A DNA stretch of 64,000 nt from Bacteroidales bacterium (GTDB lineage: Bacteria; Bacteroidota; Bacteroidia; Bacteroidales; UBA932). Shown piece after piece: positions 53,390 to 62,939 of the stretch. The stretch lies in NCBI GenBank assembly GCA_017651465.1, contig JAGCCX010000045.1:28363-92362 (forward strand), in the 5' to 3' direction. The stretch's first letter is position 1; every line of letters starts with the position of its first letter. The notes beneath the pieces were generated by a model. It saw only the letters and a program-made list of their open reading frames with translations, was not told the DNA's origin and searched no databases. The position numbers were made by a program, and so were the translations under genes.

Positions 53390-55355
53390 AATACTGTTTT
53401 CGATTTTGTTGCTCTTTTGCGGGCTTTCCGCCGGGGCGCAGGTGTTCAACAGGCCTCCCCTGAGCGGCGGAGACTACGCCGCCCTCCCTCTCGGGGCCGT
53501 CAAGCCGGAGGGCTGGCTCAAAGACCAGCTGCAGCGCCAGGCCGCCGGGGCGACCGGCCATCTTGACGATCTGTATCCCGAGGTGGTAGGGGAGAACAAT
53601 GCCTGGATAGGCGGTGACGGAGATACCTGGGAGAGGGGCCCGTACTGGATAGACGGCTTGCTGCCGCTGGCCTATATCCTTGACGACAAAGCCCTGATAG
53701 CCAAGGCTTCACGCTGGGCGGAGGCGATGATAAACTCGGCTACGGACGAGGGCTATTTCGGCAATGCTACCGATCATCCTTATATCGAGGGTCTGCAGAG
53801 AGGGAAGTCGCACGACTGGTGGCCCAAGATGGTGGCACTGAAGATTCTGCAACAGTATTACGACGCCACCTCCGACCCCCGCGTGCTCAAGGTCCTGGAT
53901 GGATATTTCCGTTATCAGCTCAAGACCCTTCCTTCCACGCCCCTTGGCCACTGGTCGCACTGGGCACGGTGGAGGGCGGCCGACAATCTGGGCGTGATAT
54001 ACTGGCTCTACAATATCAGCGGAGAAGGGTATCTGCTTGATTTGGCCGAACTTATTCATTCTCAGGCGGAGGACTTCTCCTCTATGTTCCATTCGGGCGG
54101 GGTCTTCTTCAAGCAGAATTCCATCCATTGCGTCAACCTTGCCCAGGGCTTCAAGACTCCGGTCGTGTGGTGGCAGCAGTCGCACGCCGGGTTTGACCTG
54201 GATGCTCCGGGAGCTGCACTTGACTTTATACGCAACACTATAGGCTTTCCCACCGGTCTGTGGGCTGGTGACGAGCTGCTTCATTACGGCGACCCGGTTC
54301 GTGGCTCCGAGCTTTGCACCGCCGTTGAAATGATGTACTCCCTTGAGGAGATGATGCGCATAACCGGCGATGTGCGCTGGGCCGATTTGCTCGAAAGAAT
54401 TGCCTTCAATGCCCTTCCCACGCAGGCTACCGATTCTTACGACGCCCATCAGTACTATCAGCAAGTCAATCAGATAGCCTGCACCAGGCAGACCCGTAGC
54501 TTCGTAACCGAACACTACGGTACGGACAATGTCTTCGGCCTGCTGAACGGCTATCCCTGCTGCGCCTGCAATATGCACCAAGGCTGGCCCAAATTCACCC
54601 GCAACCTTTGGTATGCTACCCGGGACGGCGGCCTCGCTGCCTTCTCCTACTCGCCCTGCAGCGTGACGGCCAAGATAGGGGGAGCGAGGGTCACCATTGT
54701 CGAAGATACTTTCTATCCTTTTTCGGACGAAGTTAAACTTAAGCTGTCGGTGAAGGGCCGATGTAGCGTCCGCTTTCCGCTGGAACTCCGTATCCCTTCG
54801 TGGTGCACTGGGGCAAGCGTCAAGGTGAAAGGGGAGGAGAGACAGGTGGCCGGCGGCTCTTTGCTGCGGCTCGAGCAAGCCTGGAAGAACGGGGACGAGA
54901 TTGTTCTGCATCTTCCTATGAGTATCTCCACGTCGCGCTGGTTCGACGGGGCGACCGTTGTAGAAAGGGGGCCTCTGGTGTATGCCCTCCGCCTCGAAGA
55001 AAAATGGACGCGAAAAGAGTTCGAAGGAGCTGACAGGCAGCAGTACGGCCCTTATTATTACGAGGTTACAAGCTCATCGCCCTGGAACTACGCCCTGCGC
55101 GCTTCGGATATGACAATTGAGTTCCTGCGTGAACGGCCATATTCGGGCGATTATCCCTGGAACGTTGACAATGCGCCCGTTACGCTCAGGGCCAAGGCTG
55201 TCCGGCTCCCCGAGTGGAAGGAGTATAACGGCTCTGCAGGCCAGATAGCGTATTTTACCGAAGATGGCTGCGATACTGATCAGGAAGAGTGGATAGAACT
55301 GATTCCGTACGGCTGCACTACGCTGCGCATCGCCGAATTCCCGACCCGGAGATAG
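53379..55355 (+). CDS. GH127-family glycosidase (beta-L-arabinofuranosidase-like)
   Basis: 658 residues: signal peptide MRNRILFSILLLFCGLSAGAQ, an (alpha/alpha)6 barrel and C-terminal beta-sandwiches. The metal/catalytic cysteine site is clear: SELC (Glu311, Cys313) and the PCCACN cluster (Cys394, Cys395), matching the zinc-bound cysteine nucleophile arrangement known in the family. Members cleave beta-L-arabinofuranosides, and related families act on other deoxy or aceric sugars, so the substrate is not certain. Exported. It ends just before the terminator shared with rpsU. Confidence 0.87.
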   Translation: MRNRILFSILLLFCGLSAGAQVFNRPPLSGGDYAALPLGAVKPEGWLKDQLQRQAAGATGHLDDLYPEVVGENNAWIGGDGDTWERGPYWIDGLLPLAYILDDKALIAKASRWAEAMINSATDEGYFGNATDHPYIEGLQRGKSHDWWPKMVALKILQQYYDATSDPRVLKVLDGYFRYQLKTLPSTPLGHWSHWARWRAADNLGVIYWLYNISGEGYLLDLAELIHSQAEDFSSMFHSGGVFFKQNSIHCVNLAQGFKTPVVWWQQSHAGFDLDAPGAALDFIRNTIGFPTGLWAGDELLHYGDPVRGSELCTAVEMMYSLEEMMRITGDVRWADLLERIAFNALPTQATDSYDAHQYYQQVNQIACTRQTRSFVTEHYGTDNVFGLLNGYPCCACNMHQGWPKFTRNLWYATRDGGLAAFSYSPCSVTAKIGGARVTIVEDTFYPFSDEVKLKLSVKGRCSVRFPLELRIPSWCTGASVKVKGEERQVAGGSLLRLEQAWKNGDEIVLHLPMSISTSRWFDGATVVERGPLVYALRLEEKWTRKEFEGADRQQYGPYYYEVTSSSPWNYALRASDMTIEFLRERPYSGDYPWNVDNAPVTLRAKAVRLPEWKEYNGSAGQIAYFTEDGCDTDQEEWIELIPYGCTTLRIAEFPTRR

Positions 55356-55360
55356 GAACA

Positions 55361-55387
55361 AAAAAAAGAGCCGTGCGGCTCTTTTTT
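55361..55387. terminator. Bidirectional terminator between the GH127 gene and rpsU
   Basis: GAGCC (55368-55372) pairs with GGCTC (55377-55381) around a GTGC loop, extended on both sides by A-T pairs (A7 and T6). A T run is present on both strands. It overlaps the rpsU stop codon. Confidence 0.85.
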
Positions 55388-55580
55388 ATTGCTCTTCCTG
55401 AAGACGGAGGTGCTGGACGTAGATCGCTTTCTGCTTTGCGATACGCTTTTTCACTGAAGGCTTCTCGAAGTTCTTGCGGGCGCGCATCTCGCGCACGGCG
55501 CCAGTCTTCTCGAACTTACGCTTGAATTTCTTAAGAGCGCGCTCGATATTTTCGCCTTCTTTTACCGGTACTATGATCAT
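55386..55580 (-). CDS. rpsU: 30S ribosomal protein bS21
   Basis: 64 residues, MIIVPVKEGENIERALKKFKRKFEKTG, then a basic end KPSVKKRIAKQK. This is the standard bS21 layout (short strand, then two basic helices). bS21 sits near the anti-Shine-Dalgarno end of 16S rRNA; in Bacteroidetes it is among the proteins thought to occlude that region. Single-gene unit with a candidate promoter at 55613-55620. Confidence 0.95.
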   Translation of the reverse strand: MIIVPVKEGENIERALKKFKRKFEKTGAVREMRARKNFEKPSVKKRIAKQKAIYVQHLRLQEEQ

Positions 55581-55612
55581 TCTTTTATCACCCCCTTTTT
55601 CATTTTGGACGG

Positions 55613-55620
55613 CAAAGATA
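55613..55620 (-). promoter_or_regulatory. Candidate -7 box for rpsU
   Basis: TATCTTTG on the minus strand, 32 bases upstream of the rpsU ATG; no clear -33 element. Confidence 0.5.
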
Positions 55621-55632
55621 AAATATTTTTTT

Positions 55633-55640
55633 TATATTTG
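55633..55640 (+). promoter_or_regulatory. Candidate -7 box for the PHP-domain gene
   Basis: TATATTTG on the plus strand, 7 bases before an in-frame ATG at 55648 and 22 bases before the ATG at 55663. Only 12 bases separate it from the opposing rpsU -7 box. Confidence 0.5.
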
Positions 55641-55662
55641 TAGTCTAATGACACTAAAAAAA

Positions 55663-56859
55663 ATGAAAAGATTACTTGTTGTTGTCATTCTGACCCTTTT
55701 TGCATTCGGCTTAAATGCCACCGTGCCACATCGCTCGAGCATTCCGGATATCCCCGGATACATCACTCTCAAAGGCGATTTCCACATCCACACCAACTTC
55801 AGCGACGCCCAGGTCTGGCCCGTCACACGTGTTGACGAGGCCGATTTCGACGGTCTTGATTTCATCTCCATCACCGACCATCTCGACACCCATCACCAGC
55901 ATATGGCCAAGGACTGGGGCGCCAACGTCAACCGCAACACCTCTTACGAAATAGCTGCCCAGGCTGCCAAGAAGTACGGCATAATGGTTATTCACGGCGC
56001 CGAACTTACGCGCGGCACCCGCATCTTCCCCGGGCACTTCAATACCCATTTCATTTCGGACGCCGAGGCCATCTGCGCGGCGGCCGAGGCTTCTGACGGC
56101 AAATTCGGCTCCGACGAAGTAAAGAAGGAAGAGACCGCCATCTTGTCCGGCCTTGCCGAGGCCAGGAAGCAGGGGGCGTTCGTTACCTGGAACCATCCCG
56201 ACTGGGAGCAGCAGGCCCCCAACGAAACAAAATGGTGGCCCATCCACACCGAACTCCTGAACAAGGGGCTTATCCAGGGCATAGAGATTTATAACAGTTT
56301 CTCAGGCTTTGACCCCGAGGCCTTCCACTGGGCTATGGAAAAAGACCTGGCCATAACCACCGGTACCGATGCCCACAAGCCTATGTTCCAGTGGGTCGAT
56401 TACGAGAAGGGCGAGTACCGCCCTATGACCCTGGTGTTTGCCAAAGAACGCTCTCTCAAGGGTCTTCGCGAGGCTGTTGACGCCCGTCGTACCGTGGCTT
56501 TCGCGGACGGCTGCATTTACGGTAAAGAAGAATTCATCAAGCCTCTTCTCGATGCCTGCATCAGCATCAGTGGCGTCAAGTTCTCGGAGAAGAAAATGAC
56601 CGTCACGGTCAAGAACCTCAGCACCATTCCGGTGTGCCTCTCCAAGGCCCCGGGCAGCGAGATGGTGGTTTACAGCCGCCTGGTTCGTCTCAACGAGGGT
56701 GAGGAGATAAGTTTCACGGTCAACGGCATCGACAGCCGCAAACCCTGGAACGTTTATGATTTTGACATTAACTTCTATGTGACCAATTGGTTCACCGACA
56801 CCGACACTCCTCTCAAGTTGTCGTATCACGTAAGTGTGCCCGCCAAGTATCGCAAGTAA
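55663..56859 (+). CDS. Exported PHP-domain metallo-phosphoesterase-like protein
   Basis: 398 residues: signal peptide MKRLLVVVILTLFAFGLNA, then a PHP domain with the metal-binding pattern intact: GDFHIHTNFSDA, ISITDHLD, HGAELT, TWNHPD and TGTDAHKP. From about residue 290 a beta-sandwich (VKFSEKKMTVTVKNLSTIPVC) completes it. PHP enzymes hydrolyse phosphoesters with two or three metals; this one would act in the periplasm on an unknown substrate. An alternative start (MTLKKMKRL) at 55648 would make the mRNA leaderless. The next small ORF starts 19 bases after the stop, so they may be one transcript. Confidence 0.82.
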   Translation: MKRLLVVVILTLFAFGLNATVPHRSSIPDIPGYITLKGDFHIHTNFSDAQVWPVTRVDEADFDGLDFISITDHLDTHHQHMAKDWGANVNRNTSYEIAAQAAKKYGIMVIHGAELTRGTRIFPGHFNTHFISDAEAICAAAEASDGKFGSDEVKKEETAILSGLAEARKQGAFVTWNHPDWEQQAPNETKWWPIHTELLNKGLIQGIEIYNSFSGFDPEAFHWAMEKDLAITTGTDAHKPMFQWVDYEKGEYRPMTLVFAKERSLKGLREAVDARRTVAFADGCIYGKEEFIKPLLDACISISGVKFSEKKMTVTVKNLSTIPVCLSKAPGSEMVVYSRLVRLNEGEEISFTVNGIDSRKPWNVYDFDINFYVTNWFTDTDTPLKLSYHVSVPAKYRK

Positions 56860-56878
56860 CCATCAATCATAACAAACA

Positions 56879-57016
56879 ATGATCAAAAAATTAGTTCCGG
56901 GAGCTTACGTAGCTCCAGAATGTGATTTTGCAGAGGACTTCCCCCAGGGAATGATCTGTGAAAGTCCGGAAGGTATCACCGAGGATTTTGGTACCATTGA
57001 AGATTTTTCCTGGTAA
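56879..57016 (+). CDS. Small ORF of the Y-x-A-P family, 45 residues
   Basis: 45 codons starting MIKKLVPGAYVAPEC. Conserved with the ORFs at 59909 and 63064, which have the identical length: MI-x-K at 1-4, G8, Y10, A12-P13, C15, C27, S29, E35-D36-F37, F43 and W45 (last residue). The second half is strongly acidic. No signal peptide, no membrane segment. It starts 19 bases after the PHP-domain gene, and its stop is 12 bases before the ATG used for the next lipoprotein. Function unknown. Confidence 0.78.
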   Translation: MIKKLVPGAYVAPECDFAEDFPQGMICESPEGITEDFGTIEDFSW

Positions 57017-57028
57017 ATGAAGAGCCTT

Positions 57029-59839
57029 ATGAAAACAAAGTATTTTGCTTTAGCGGCGCTTGCATTTGCCGCGCTTGTCTCTTGTAACAAAGAGATTGCA
57101 CCTGTTGAACAGATTCCCGAGCCTTCCGTGCGCGATGGATATGTTCAGATTACTCTTTCCGCCGGTATCGACAACTCCACCAAGGCCGTACTTGACGGCA
57201 GCAAGGTAGTATGGGCTGTCGGTGAGGAGGTCGCCGTTTATCCCGGCGAGGCCACCACGGCAGAAAAGTTCACTGTTTCTAGTGTCGACGGAAGCAACGT
57301 CACCATTTCAGGATCGGTGCCTGAAGGTACCACCAGCCTGATTGCCGTGTATCCGTTTGATAATGCGATCAGTCGTGACGGCAGTTCGGTGAAATACAGA
57401 ATTCCCGACTCTCAGAACATTCCTGATGGCGGGACTATCGACCCTGTGGCGATGTCTTCCGCTGCGGTTTACACCGACTTGACCCAAACGGCACAGTTCA
57501 AAAACCTTTTCGCCCTCGTAGCGTTCAATGTGGGTAAAGCGAGCGATCTCAATATAGCCGGACTGATTGCCAATGACAACAAAGTCGCCGTTTCCGGTAA
57601 TGTTCATGCAGCCCTCTCCGCTGAGGCCGATCCCGTTATCACCGCTCCTGACGGAGAAGGATCGAACGGCGTTGAAGTGTTTGCCGAATCGGCTTTCACT
57701 CCCGATCAGACATACTATGCAGTTGTAGCCCCTTGTTCCGTTACCGGATTTACTGTGGGTGTGGGTAACGATAGTAAACAAGGTTCTGTTGCAACCGATA
57801 AGTCATTTGCCCTTGAGCGCAATAAAGGCCTTGACTTTGGCGACATCGCATCCAAGGTGGCAATGAAGTACAGCAAAATACACAATGCTGCCGAGCTTCA
57901 GGAATTCCTTGAAACTGCAGACACTTACCTCGAGAGCGACGAGGTGGCTCTTGCCAACGACATTGACCTGACAGGTGTTACGCTTACCGCCGCGGAATCC
58001 TGGGCCGGTACCTTTGACGGCGGCAGCTTCAAATTGAAGAACTGGACTTCGGCCGGCGTGCCTTTGTTTACAACCAGCCTGGGCACCGTTAAAGACTTCA
58101 CCGTCGACAGTTCGTGCAAACTCTCCTTCCCCAGTGAAGTCAGTGGTGCAATTGCATTTGTAGTGGCCAATAACAAAGGCACTGTGTCCGGTATCACCAA
58201 CAATGCCGACATTACCAGTACCGTGGATTTCAAAGGCGGACGTGTAGCCGTTATCGTAGGCGAGTGCAACGCTACTGACCTCGGCCACGGCATCACCGTG
58301 GAGAATTGTGTCAATAACGGTAACATAACGTTCAATACCGAGGCAAATCTCGGCGGTACACAGTATGTGGGTACCGTGGTCGGTTCTATGGGCAATTCCA
58401 CCGAGAATGTTCTGAAGGACTGCACCAACAATGGTAAACTCACTATCAACTGTACCGGCACCAACACTAAGAATTTCTACATCGGCGGCGTTGCGGGCGG
58501 AACCACGAATGGAAGCCAGAACATCAACGTCAAGAACACCGGAGACGTAACATTCTCCTGCGCAGGCCACGAAGCCGCTCTCTGCCTTGCCGGTATTTCC
58601 AGCTACACCACCGGATGCCTTACCAACTGCGAGAATACCGGAAAGATAACATTTACTTCCGGCGCCTCGCTCAAGGCAACCTTCGTTTCCGGCATTGCCG
58701 GTTATTTTGCCAGCAATACGATGTCCGGCTGCACCAACCGCGGCGACATTACCGTGACCGCCGCCCGTATCAACGGACGCAATGGCATCGGTGATATCAA
58801 CAGCAAGACTTATAATGGAACCAATGCCATAACTGCAGGTCTTACCGTTGGCGGCCTTGTGTCGGCTACCGGCAGGAATCCTGTATTCGAGAACAGCAAT
58901 AACTATGGCAAGGTCAGCCTTACTCTTAACAATCCGAGCAATGCTGACGGTACCCATACTGCAGCCCGTCCTTCTGTCGGCGGCCTCGTGGGTGACTGCG
59001 CCGGTCCAATGACCTCCTGCAACAACTATGGCGATGTGAAAGTAAGGCTCGGAAACGGCACCTCTTTCGTCCCCAAGAATGCAGGTTATACCTTCTACAT
59101 TGGCGGTATCGTGGGTTCGGGATACAACTTCAGCGGCGCAACTACCTCTGAAGGTACGGATACGAACAAACTTAACAACTTCTCTCTTACCAATTGCAAC
59201 AACAGCGGCAATCTTAATTACGAATCGGATAACAACCACACAACCAACAATGCCATCGGCGGCATCTGCGGTTGGCCGGGATCGGAGAACAAGACTACGC
59301 CTTACACTGCCACTAACTGCAGCAACTCCGGAAACGTAACCTTCAAGGGTGCCGGAGTCAGGATCCGCGCCGGCGGTGTGCACGGAGGTACCGGACGTAT
59401 GGTCGGATGTTCCAATATCGGAACGATTACAGTCGAGTCAGCTGAAGCAGGCTCTGTGGCAGGCAGCGTGGCTGCATTCCACAGCCAGGCCCACACATTC
59501 TCCAATTGCACGGCTGGCGGCAAGGTGGAGAACAAAGGCACCATCACAGCAATAGGCGGCCTCGTGGGCAACCTTGGCAACGTAGCATTCACCGGTATGG
59601 ACGGATGCTCGGTCAATTGTGCGCTCGTAGGCGGCCCTGAGGGTTGTACCGGTTTCGTTGTAGGTAAGTTCAACGGCACCTCCAATGCGATTACTCTCGG
59701 CTCCGAAGAAGATCCTATCGAGGTCCAGGGTACTGTTGACGGCACTGCTGTCAACGCCGAGACTGTTGCTGCGTATATATACGGCACCACCGGTTACGAA
59801 CCGGCCTCGCACATAGTGTACTACTCCTTCGGCGGCTAG
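57029..59839 (+). CDS. Fimbrillin-like lipoprotein with GLUG-like repeats
   Basis: 936 residues. Lipoprotein signal with Cys19 (AALAFAALVSCNKE). N-terminal module about 25-270: AVLDGSKVVWAVGEEVAVYPG, SVDGSNVTISGSVPEG, IAVYPFDNA. A DNDIDLTG-like bridge (ALANDIDLTGVTL, FDGGSFKLKNWTS) then leads to about 550 residues of short repeats of the type C-x-N-x-G-x-I, with GG-x-(V/A)-G turns (NCVNNGNITF, DCTNNGKLTI, GCTNRGDITV, NCNNSGNLNY, NCSNSGNVTF). These suggest a right-handed beta-helix stalk on the cell surface. Asn, Gly and Thr rich. The start at 57029 keeps the 12-base spacing; 57017 (abutting the small ORF stop) is also possible. Confidence 0.75.
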   Translation: MKTKYFALAALAFAALVSCNKEIAPVEQIPEPSVRDGYVQITLSAGIDNSTKAVLDGSKVVWAVGEEVAVYPGEATTAEKFTVSSVDGSNVTISGSVPEGTTSLIAVYPFDNAISRDGSSVKYRIPDSQNIPDGGTIDPVAMSSAAVYTDLTQTAQFKNLFALVAFNVGKASDLNIAGLIANDNKVAVSGNVHAALSAEADPVITAPDGEGSNGVEVFAESAFTPDQTYYAVVAPCSVTGFTVGVGNDSKQGSVATDKSFALERNKGLDFGDIASKVAMKYSKIHNAAELQEFLETADTYLESDEVALANDIDLTGVTLTAAESWAGTFDGGSFKLKNWTSAGVPLFTTSLGTVKDFTVDSSCKLSFPSEVSGAIAFVVANNKGTVSGITNNADITSTVDFKGGRVAVIVGECNATDLGHGITVENCVNNGNITFNTEANLGGTQYVGTVVGSMGNSTENVLKDCTNNGKLTINCTGTNTKNFYIGGVAGGTTNGSQNINVKNTGDVTFSCAGHEAALCLAGISSYTTGCLTNCENTGKITFTSGASLKATFVSGIAGYFASNTMSGCTNRGDITVTAARINGRNGIGDINSKTYNGTNAITAGLTVGGLVSATGRNPVFENSNNYGKVSLTLNNPSNADGTHTAARPSVGGLVGDCAGPMTSCNNYGDVKVRLGNGTSFVPKNAGYTFYIGGIVGSGYNFSGATTSEGTDTNKLNNFSLTNCNNSGNLNYESDNNHTTNNAIGGICGWPGSENKTTPYTATNCSNSGNVTFKGAGVRIRAGGVHGGTGRMVGCSNIGTITVESAEAGSVAGSVAAFHSQAHTFSNCTAGGKVENKGTITAIGGLVGNLGNVAFTGMDGCSVNCALVGGPEGCTGFVVGKFNGTSNAITLGSEEDPIEVQGTVDGTAVNAETVAAYIYGTTGYEPASHIVYYSFGG

Positions 59840-59872
59840 CCTAACAGCATCCTTAACGGGTGCCTTTACCGA

Positions 59873-59880
59873 TATTTTTG
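59873..59880 (+). promoter_or_regulatory. Weak candidate -7 box before the 59909 small ORF
   Basis: TATTTTTG in the 69-base gap between cassettes, 28 bases before the ORF. No -33 TTG. An imperfect hairpin (GCATCC...GGGTGC) precedes it and may partly terminate the upstream transcript. Confidence 0.3.
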
Positions 59881-59908
59881 AAAAACTAACTGAGACAAAA
59901 TTTAGATT

Positions 59909-60046
59909 ATGATAACTAAAGCATTAAACGGAGGCTACTTAGCTCCTTTTTGTGAAGTGGAAGAAGACACCACCGAGGGTGTCATCTGTGCAAGTCAAGA
60001 TGCCGTAATCGAGGATTTCGAAGACGGTGGAGAGTTTAACTGGTAA
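59909..60046 (+). CDS. Small ORF of the Y-x-A-P family, 45 residues
   Basis: 45 codons: MITKALNGGYLAPFC at the start, Cys15 and Cys27 (VICAS), IEDF at 34-37 and an EFNW end. Same length and same positions of all invariant residues as the ORFs at 56879 and 63064. Only about half of the other positions agree, so the shared residues are under constraint rather than a recent copy. Stop is 12 bases before the ATG of the following lipoprotein. Confidence 0.78.
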   Translation: MITKALNGGYLAPFCEVEEDTTEGVICASQDAVIEDFEDGGEFNW

Positions 60047-60058
60047 ACGCTGGAGACT

Positions 60059-62914
60059 ATGAAAAAGTTTTTTGTTTTTGCAGCGTTTGCCCTGGCCGCT
60101 GCTGTTTCCTGTACCAAGGAAATTGCACCCCAGCAAGAGTCCCAGGCCGTACCTGCCGGATTCAAGGAGTTGACCCTCAGGGCGGTTTGTGATGTGGAAT
60201 CCAAGGCATCCCTCGACGGAGTCAAAGTCGTGTGGGAAGTTGGCGAAGAAGTCGCCGTATATGCCGACGATGCTTCAAAGGCCCAAAAGTTTATCGTCGT
60301 CGCCGTGGACGGCAGTTCCGTAGTAATTAGCGGAACGGTTCCCGAGGGCGCCGCATCTTTTACGGCCGTCTATCCTTATGCAGCCGCCAAGGGCAACAAC
60401 TCTGGCGACGTTACCGTTTCGGTGAGCGGCGAGCAGAATGTGGGAGCCTCCGTCCTGGACAGTGAGGCTCTCGCTTCCGTCGCTTACTTCGAGAGCGCCG
60501 AGGCTCAAGGGAAATTCTGCAACGCAGTGGCCCTGCTTAAGTTTACCGTCGGCGTGGACGGTGTCAAGAAGGTTAAGTTCTCTCCTGACAACTCCGGTAA
60601 ACTCTCCGGAAACGAGCTGGTTTCCAAAGATGGCGAGAACCTCGTGATCGATGCCGGCAAACTGAAAGGGGAGTCCGTCGTGGTGAGCTGCGAGGGCGGT
60701 TTTGCAAAGAACACCCCTTATTACGCGGCTGTAATCCCCAGTGCGTACGACGGCTTCTACGCCAGTTGCTACACTCCTGACGGAATCAAGCTCCGCATCA
60801 GTGCAAACACCGGCACCTTCGCCCGAAATGCCATTGTTGATATGGGCAATGTTTCCGACGGCGCCCCTATGGTGGACGGTATTCGCAATGCCGAAGACCT
60901 TACCACCTTCCTCGACAATGCCTCCAGGTACGAAGAGACGGATGTGGTTAAGGTTTTGAACGATATCGACCTTACCGATGTCGTCATCTCCCAGGCCCTT
61001 TCTTTCAAGGGAACGCTTGACGGCCAGAACTACAGCTTCAAGAACTGGACTTCCGACGGCCACAGCTCGCTTATCCGCGCCTTGTGGGGCAAGATTGTCA
61101 ACCTGAAGATAGACCAGAGCTGCAACTTCAGCCTGCAGAACACCTATTCTTGCTACATCTGCGACACTGTCAAGTACACCGGCTCCCTTGAAGGCATCGT
61201 CAATAATGCCACGGCGCAGAAGTTTACCGACCAAATCTCCGGCCTGCATTTCGGATATCTTTGCCGTATCTCCTACGGACAGATGAAGGATTGTATCAAC
61301 AACGGAGATATCAACATCGATATTCCTGCAGCCACCGGCAATATCTGGGTAGGCGGCCTGGCGGCTTTCTTCAATTCCGGCACTGCCGACCGCGAGAAAG
61401 CCGGGCTCCCTATCGAGGGCGTGGTCAACTGCAAGAATACGGGTGATATCGATATTCAGATCGAGGGCACCTCAAAGCATATCTACCTGGGTGGAGTCGT
61501 CGGAGGAACAACTGCCGCCGCATATGCATCAAAGAGCAATCGCGGAGTTCTTGACGGGTGCGTCAACGAGGGATCTATCAGCTACAAGATTTCCACCAAC
61601 GGAGATGGCACTTACGCCAATGTCGGCGGAGTGACCGGTTTTGTGTTCGGAAGCATAAAGAACTGCACCAACCGTGGTGCGGTGTCTTACGAGAATGCTT
61701 ATGACGATGTCAATACTACCCGCCCTGCTGTGGGTGGCGTGGCTGCCTGCGTGTTGTATTCCGTCGAGGGCTGCAAGAACTATGGCGATGTGAGCATTAC
61801 CGGAACCTTCGGCGCCGCCGGTTCCCTGGCCCAGGGTGCCGGAATCCATACCAATCCTTCCTTCGGCGGCGTTGTCGGCCAGGCCGGCTGCAATACCAAT
61901 GCCGATGCCGACGAAGCCGGTGCTTACTTCAAGGACTGCGAGAATCACGGAAAGCTGGTCGCAAAGATCAATATGAAGGACACCAACAAGACCAACAATT
62001 TCGCCGGCGGAGTGGTAGGCTTTACCTGCGCTCCCGTCAGCGGCTGTCTGAACGACGGCGCAGTGGATGTGGTAACCAAGAGTTATTCTCCTTATGTGGC
62101 AGGCGTCGTGGGCAAGCTTTTCAATTCTGCGGAGGATTGTACTAATAAGGGCAATGTCGTGCTGGACGTGGTCCTGACTTCCGCCTCTGAGGCCAACCGC
62201 TCCTTAAGCAACAGTTTTGCCGGTGGCGTGGTAGGAGACCAGAATCAGGCCGGATTCTTGCTCAAGGGCCTTGTGAACACAGGTAATGTTGAGATGAAGG
62301 GCGGCTTCGGTTCAGTCCTTCGCTATACTGCAGGATGTGTGGGACGCTGCAACGCAAAGCTCAGTGAGATTTCCGGATGTACTAATTCGGGTTCCATCAA
62401 GGCTGCCACTTCGGCCGCCAACCGCGTAGGCGGAATAGGTGGAATGTTGAATACACTTGTCTTGAAAGACTGCCATAATACGGGTAATATCGAGGCGGTT
62501 ATGAATGACGCTCAGGCATCATCCGGCGGCTTCTCGGGATTCATTACCTGCGGTGGCGAGGGTATCGAGGTGTCCGGCAACTCTACTGCCGGCACTGTAT
62601 CCGCTTCCGGCGCACAGGGCTATTCCGCACTCTTCTGCGGCGGTATCGGCAACACCAGCCAGACCTGGGACGATTGCACCGTGGCCGGCTCTCTTACCGC
62701 TGCCGAGACTATCGGTGCCGGATATTTGCTGGGCGGTACTATAAACATCAAAGATAATTCCTCCTATGTCACCAATGTAGGAACCGTCAAGCCTTTCAAG
62801 ATTGCAAATGATGCCTCAATTAACGGTGTCACCATCTCGGCGGGAGATATCCCCGACAAGATGGCCGGTTACATCAATCCTGTTTATACAATTAACTGGA
62901 ATGTAGAGTTGTAG
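60059..62914 (+). CDS. Fimbrillin-like lipoprotein with GLUG-like repeats
   Basis: 951 residues. Lipoprotein signal with Cys18 (AAFALAAAVSCTKE). N-terminal module: ASLDGVKVVWEVGEEVAVYAD, AVDGSSVVISGTVPEG and an AVYPYAAA strand, closely related to the cassette before and after. Then KVLNDIDLTDVVI and a GLUG-like repeat region: DCINNGDINIDI, NCKNTGDIDIQI, GCVNEGSISYKI, NCTNRGAVSYEN, GCKNYGDVSIT, GCTNSGSIKAAT, DCHNTGNIEA, each near a GG-(V/I)-x-G turn. Ends in TINWNVEL. Predicted surface beta-helix protein; the ligand is unknown. Followed by a strong terminator. Confidence 0.75.
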   Translation: MKKFFVFAAFALAAAVSCTKEIAPQQESQAVPAGFKELTLRAVCDVESKASLDGVKVVWEVGEEVAVYADDASKAQKFIVVAVDGSSVVISGTVPEGAASFTAVYPYAAAKGNNSGDVTVSVSGEQNVGASVLDSEALASVAYFESAEAQGKFCNAVALLKFTVGVDGVKKVKFSPDNSGKLSGNELVSKDGENLVIDAGKLKGESVVVSCEGGFAKNTPYYAAVIPSAYDGFYASCYTPDGIKLRISANTGTFARNAIVDMGNVSDGAPMVDGIRNAEDLTTFLDNASRYEETDVVKVLNDIDLTDVVISQALSFKGTLDGQNYSFKNWTSDGHSSLIRALWGKIVNLKIDQSCNFSLQNTYSCYICDTVKYTGSLEGIVNNATAQKFTDQISGLHFGYLCRISYGQMKDCINNGDINIDIPAATGNIWVGGLAAFFNSGTADREKAGLPIEGVVNCKNTGDIDIQIEGTSKHIYLGGVVGGTTAAAYASKSNRGVLDGCVNEGSISYKISTNGDGTYANVGGVTGFVFGSIKNCTNRGAVSYENAYDDVNTTRPAVGGVAACVLYSVEGCKNYGDVSITGTFGAAGSLAQGAGIHTNPSFGGVVGQAGCNTNADADEAGAYFKDCENHGKLVAKINMKDTNKTNNFAGGVVGFTCAPVSGCLNDGAVDVVTKSYSPYVAGVVGKLFNSAEDCTNKGNVVLDVVLTSASEANRSLSNSFAGGVVGDQNQAGFLLKGLVNTGNVEMKGGFGSVLRYTAGCVGRCNAKLSEISGCTNSGSIKAATSAANRVGGIGGMLNTLVLKDCHNTGNIEAVMNDAQASSGGFSGFITCGGEGIEVSGNSTAGTVSASGAQGYSALFCGGIGNTSQTWDDCTVAGSLTAAETIGAGYLLGGTINIKDNSSYVTNVGTVKPFKIANDASINGVTISAGDIPDKMAGYINPVYTINWNVEL

Positions 62915-62939
62915 CTCATAGCTGTCAGATATCCATTTT

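Noticed and set aside
56879-57016. Small ORFs as classic RiPP precursors with a nearby modification enzyme
   Set aside because: No radical SAM, lanthionine, YcaO or peptide-exporting ABC gene is seen in the window; left open but unsupported.
57029-62914. Repeats in the GLUG-like proteins as DNA repeats or a CRISPR-like array
   Set aside because: Periodicity is at protein level with diverged DNA; no constant direct repeats or equal spacers.
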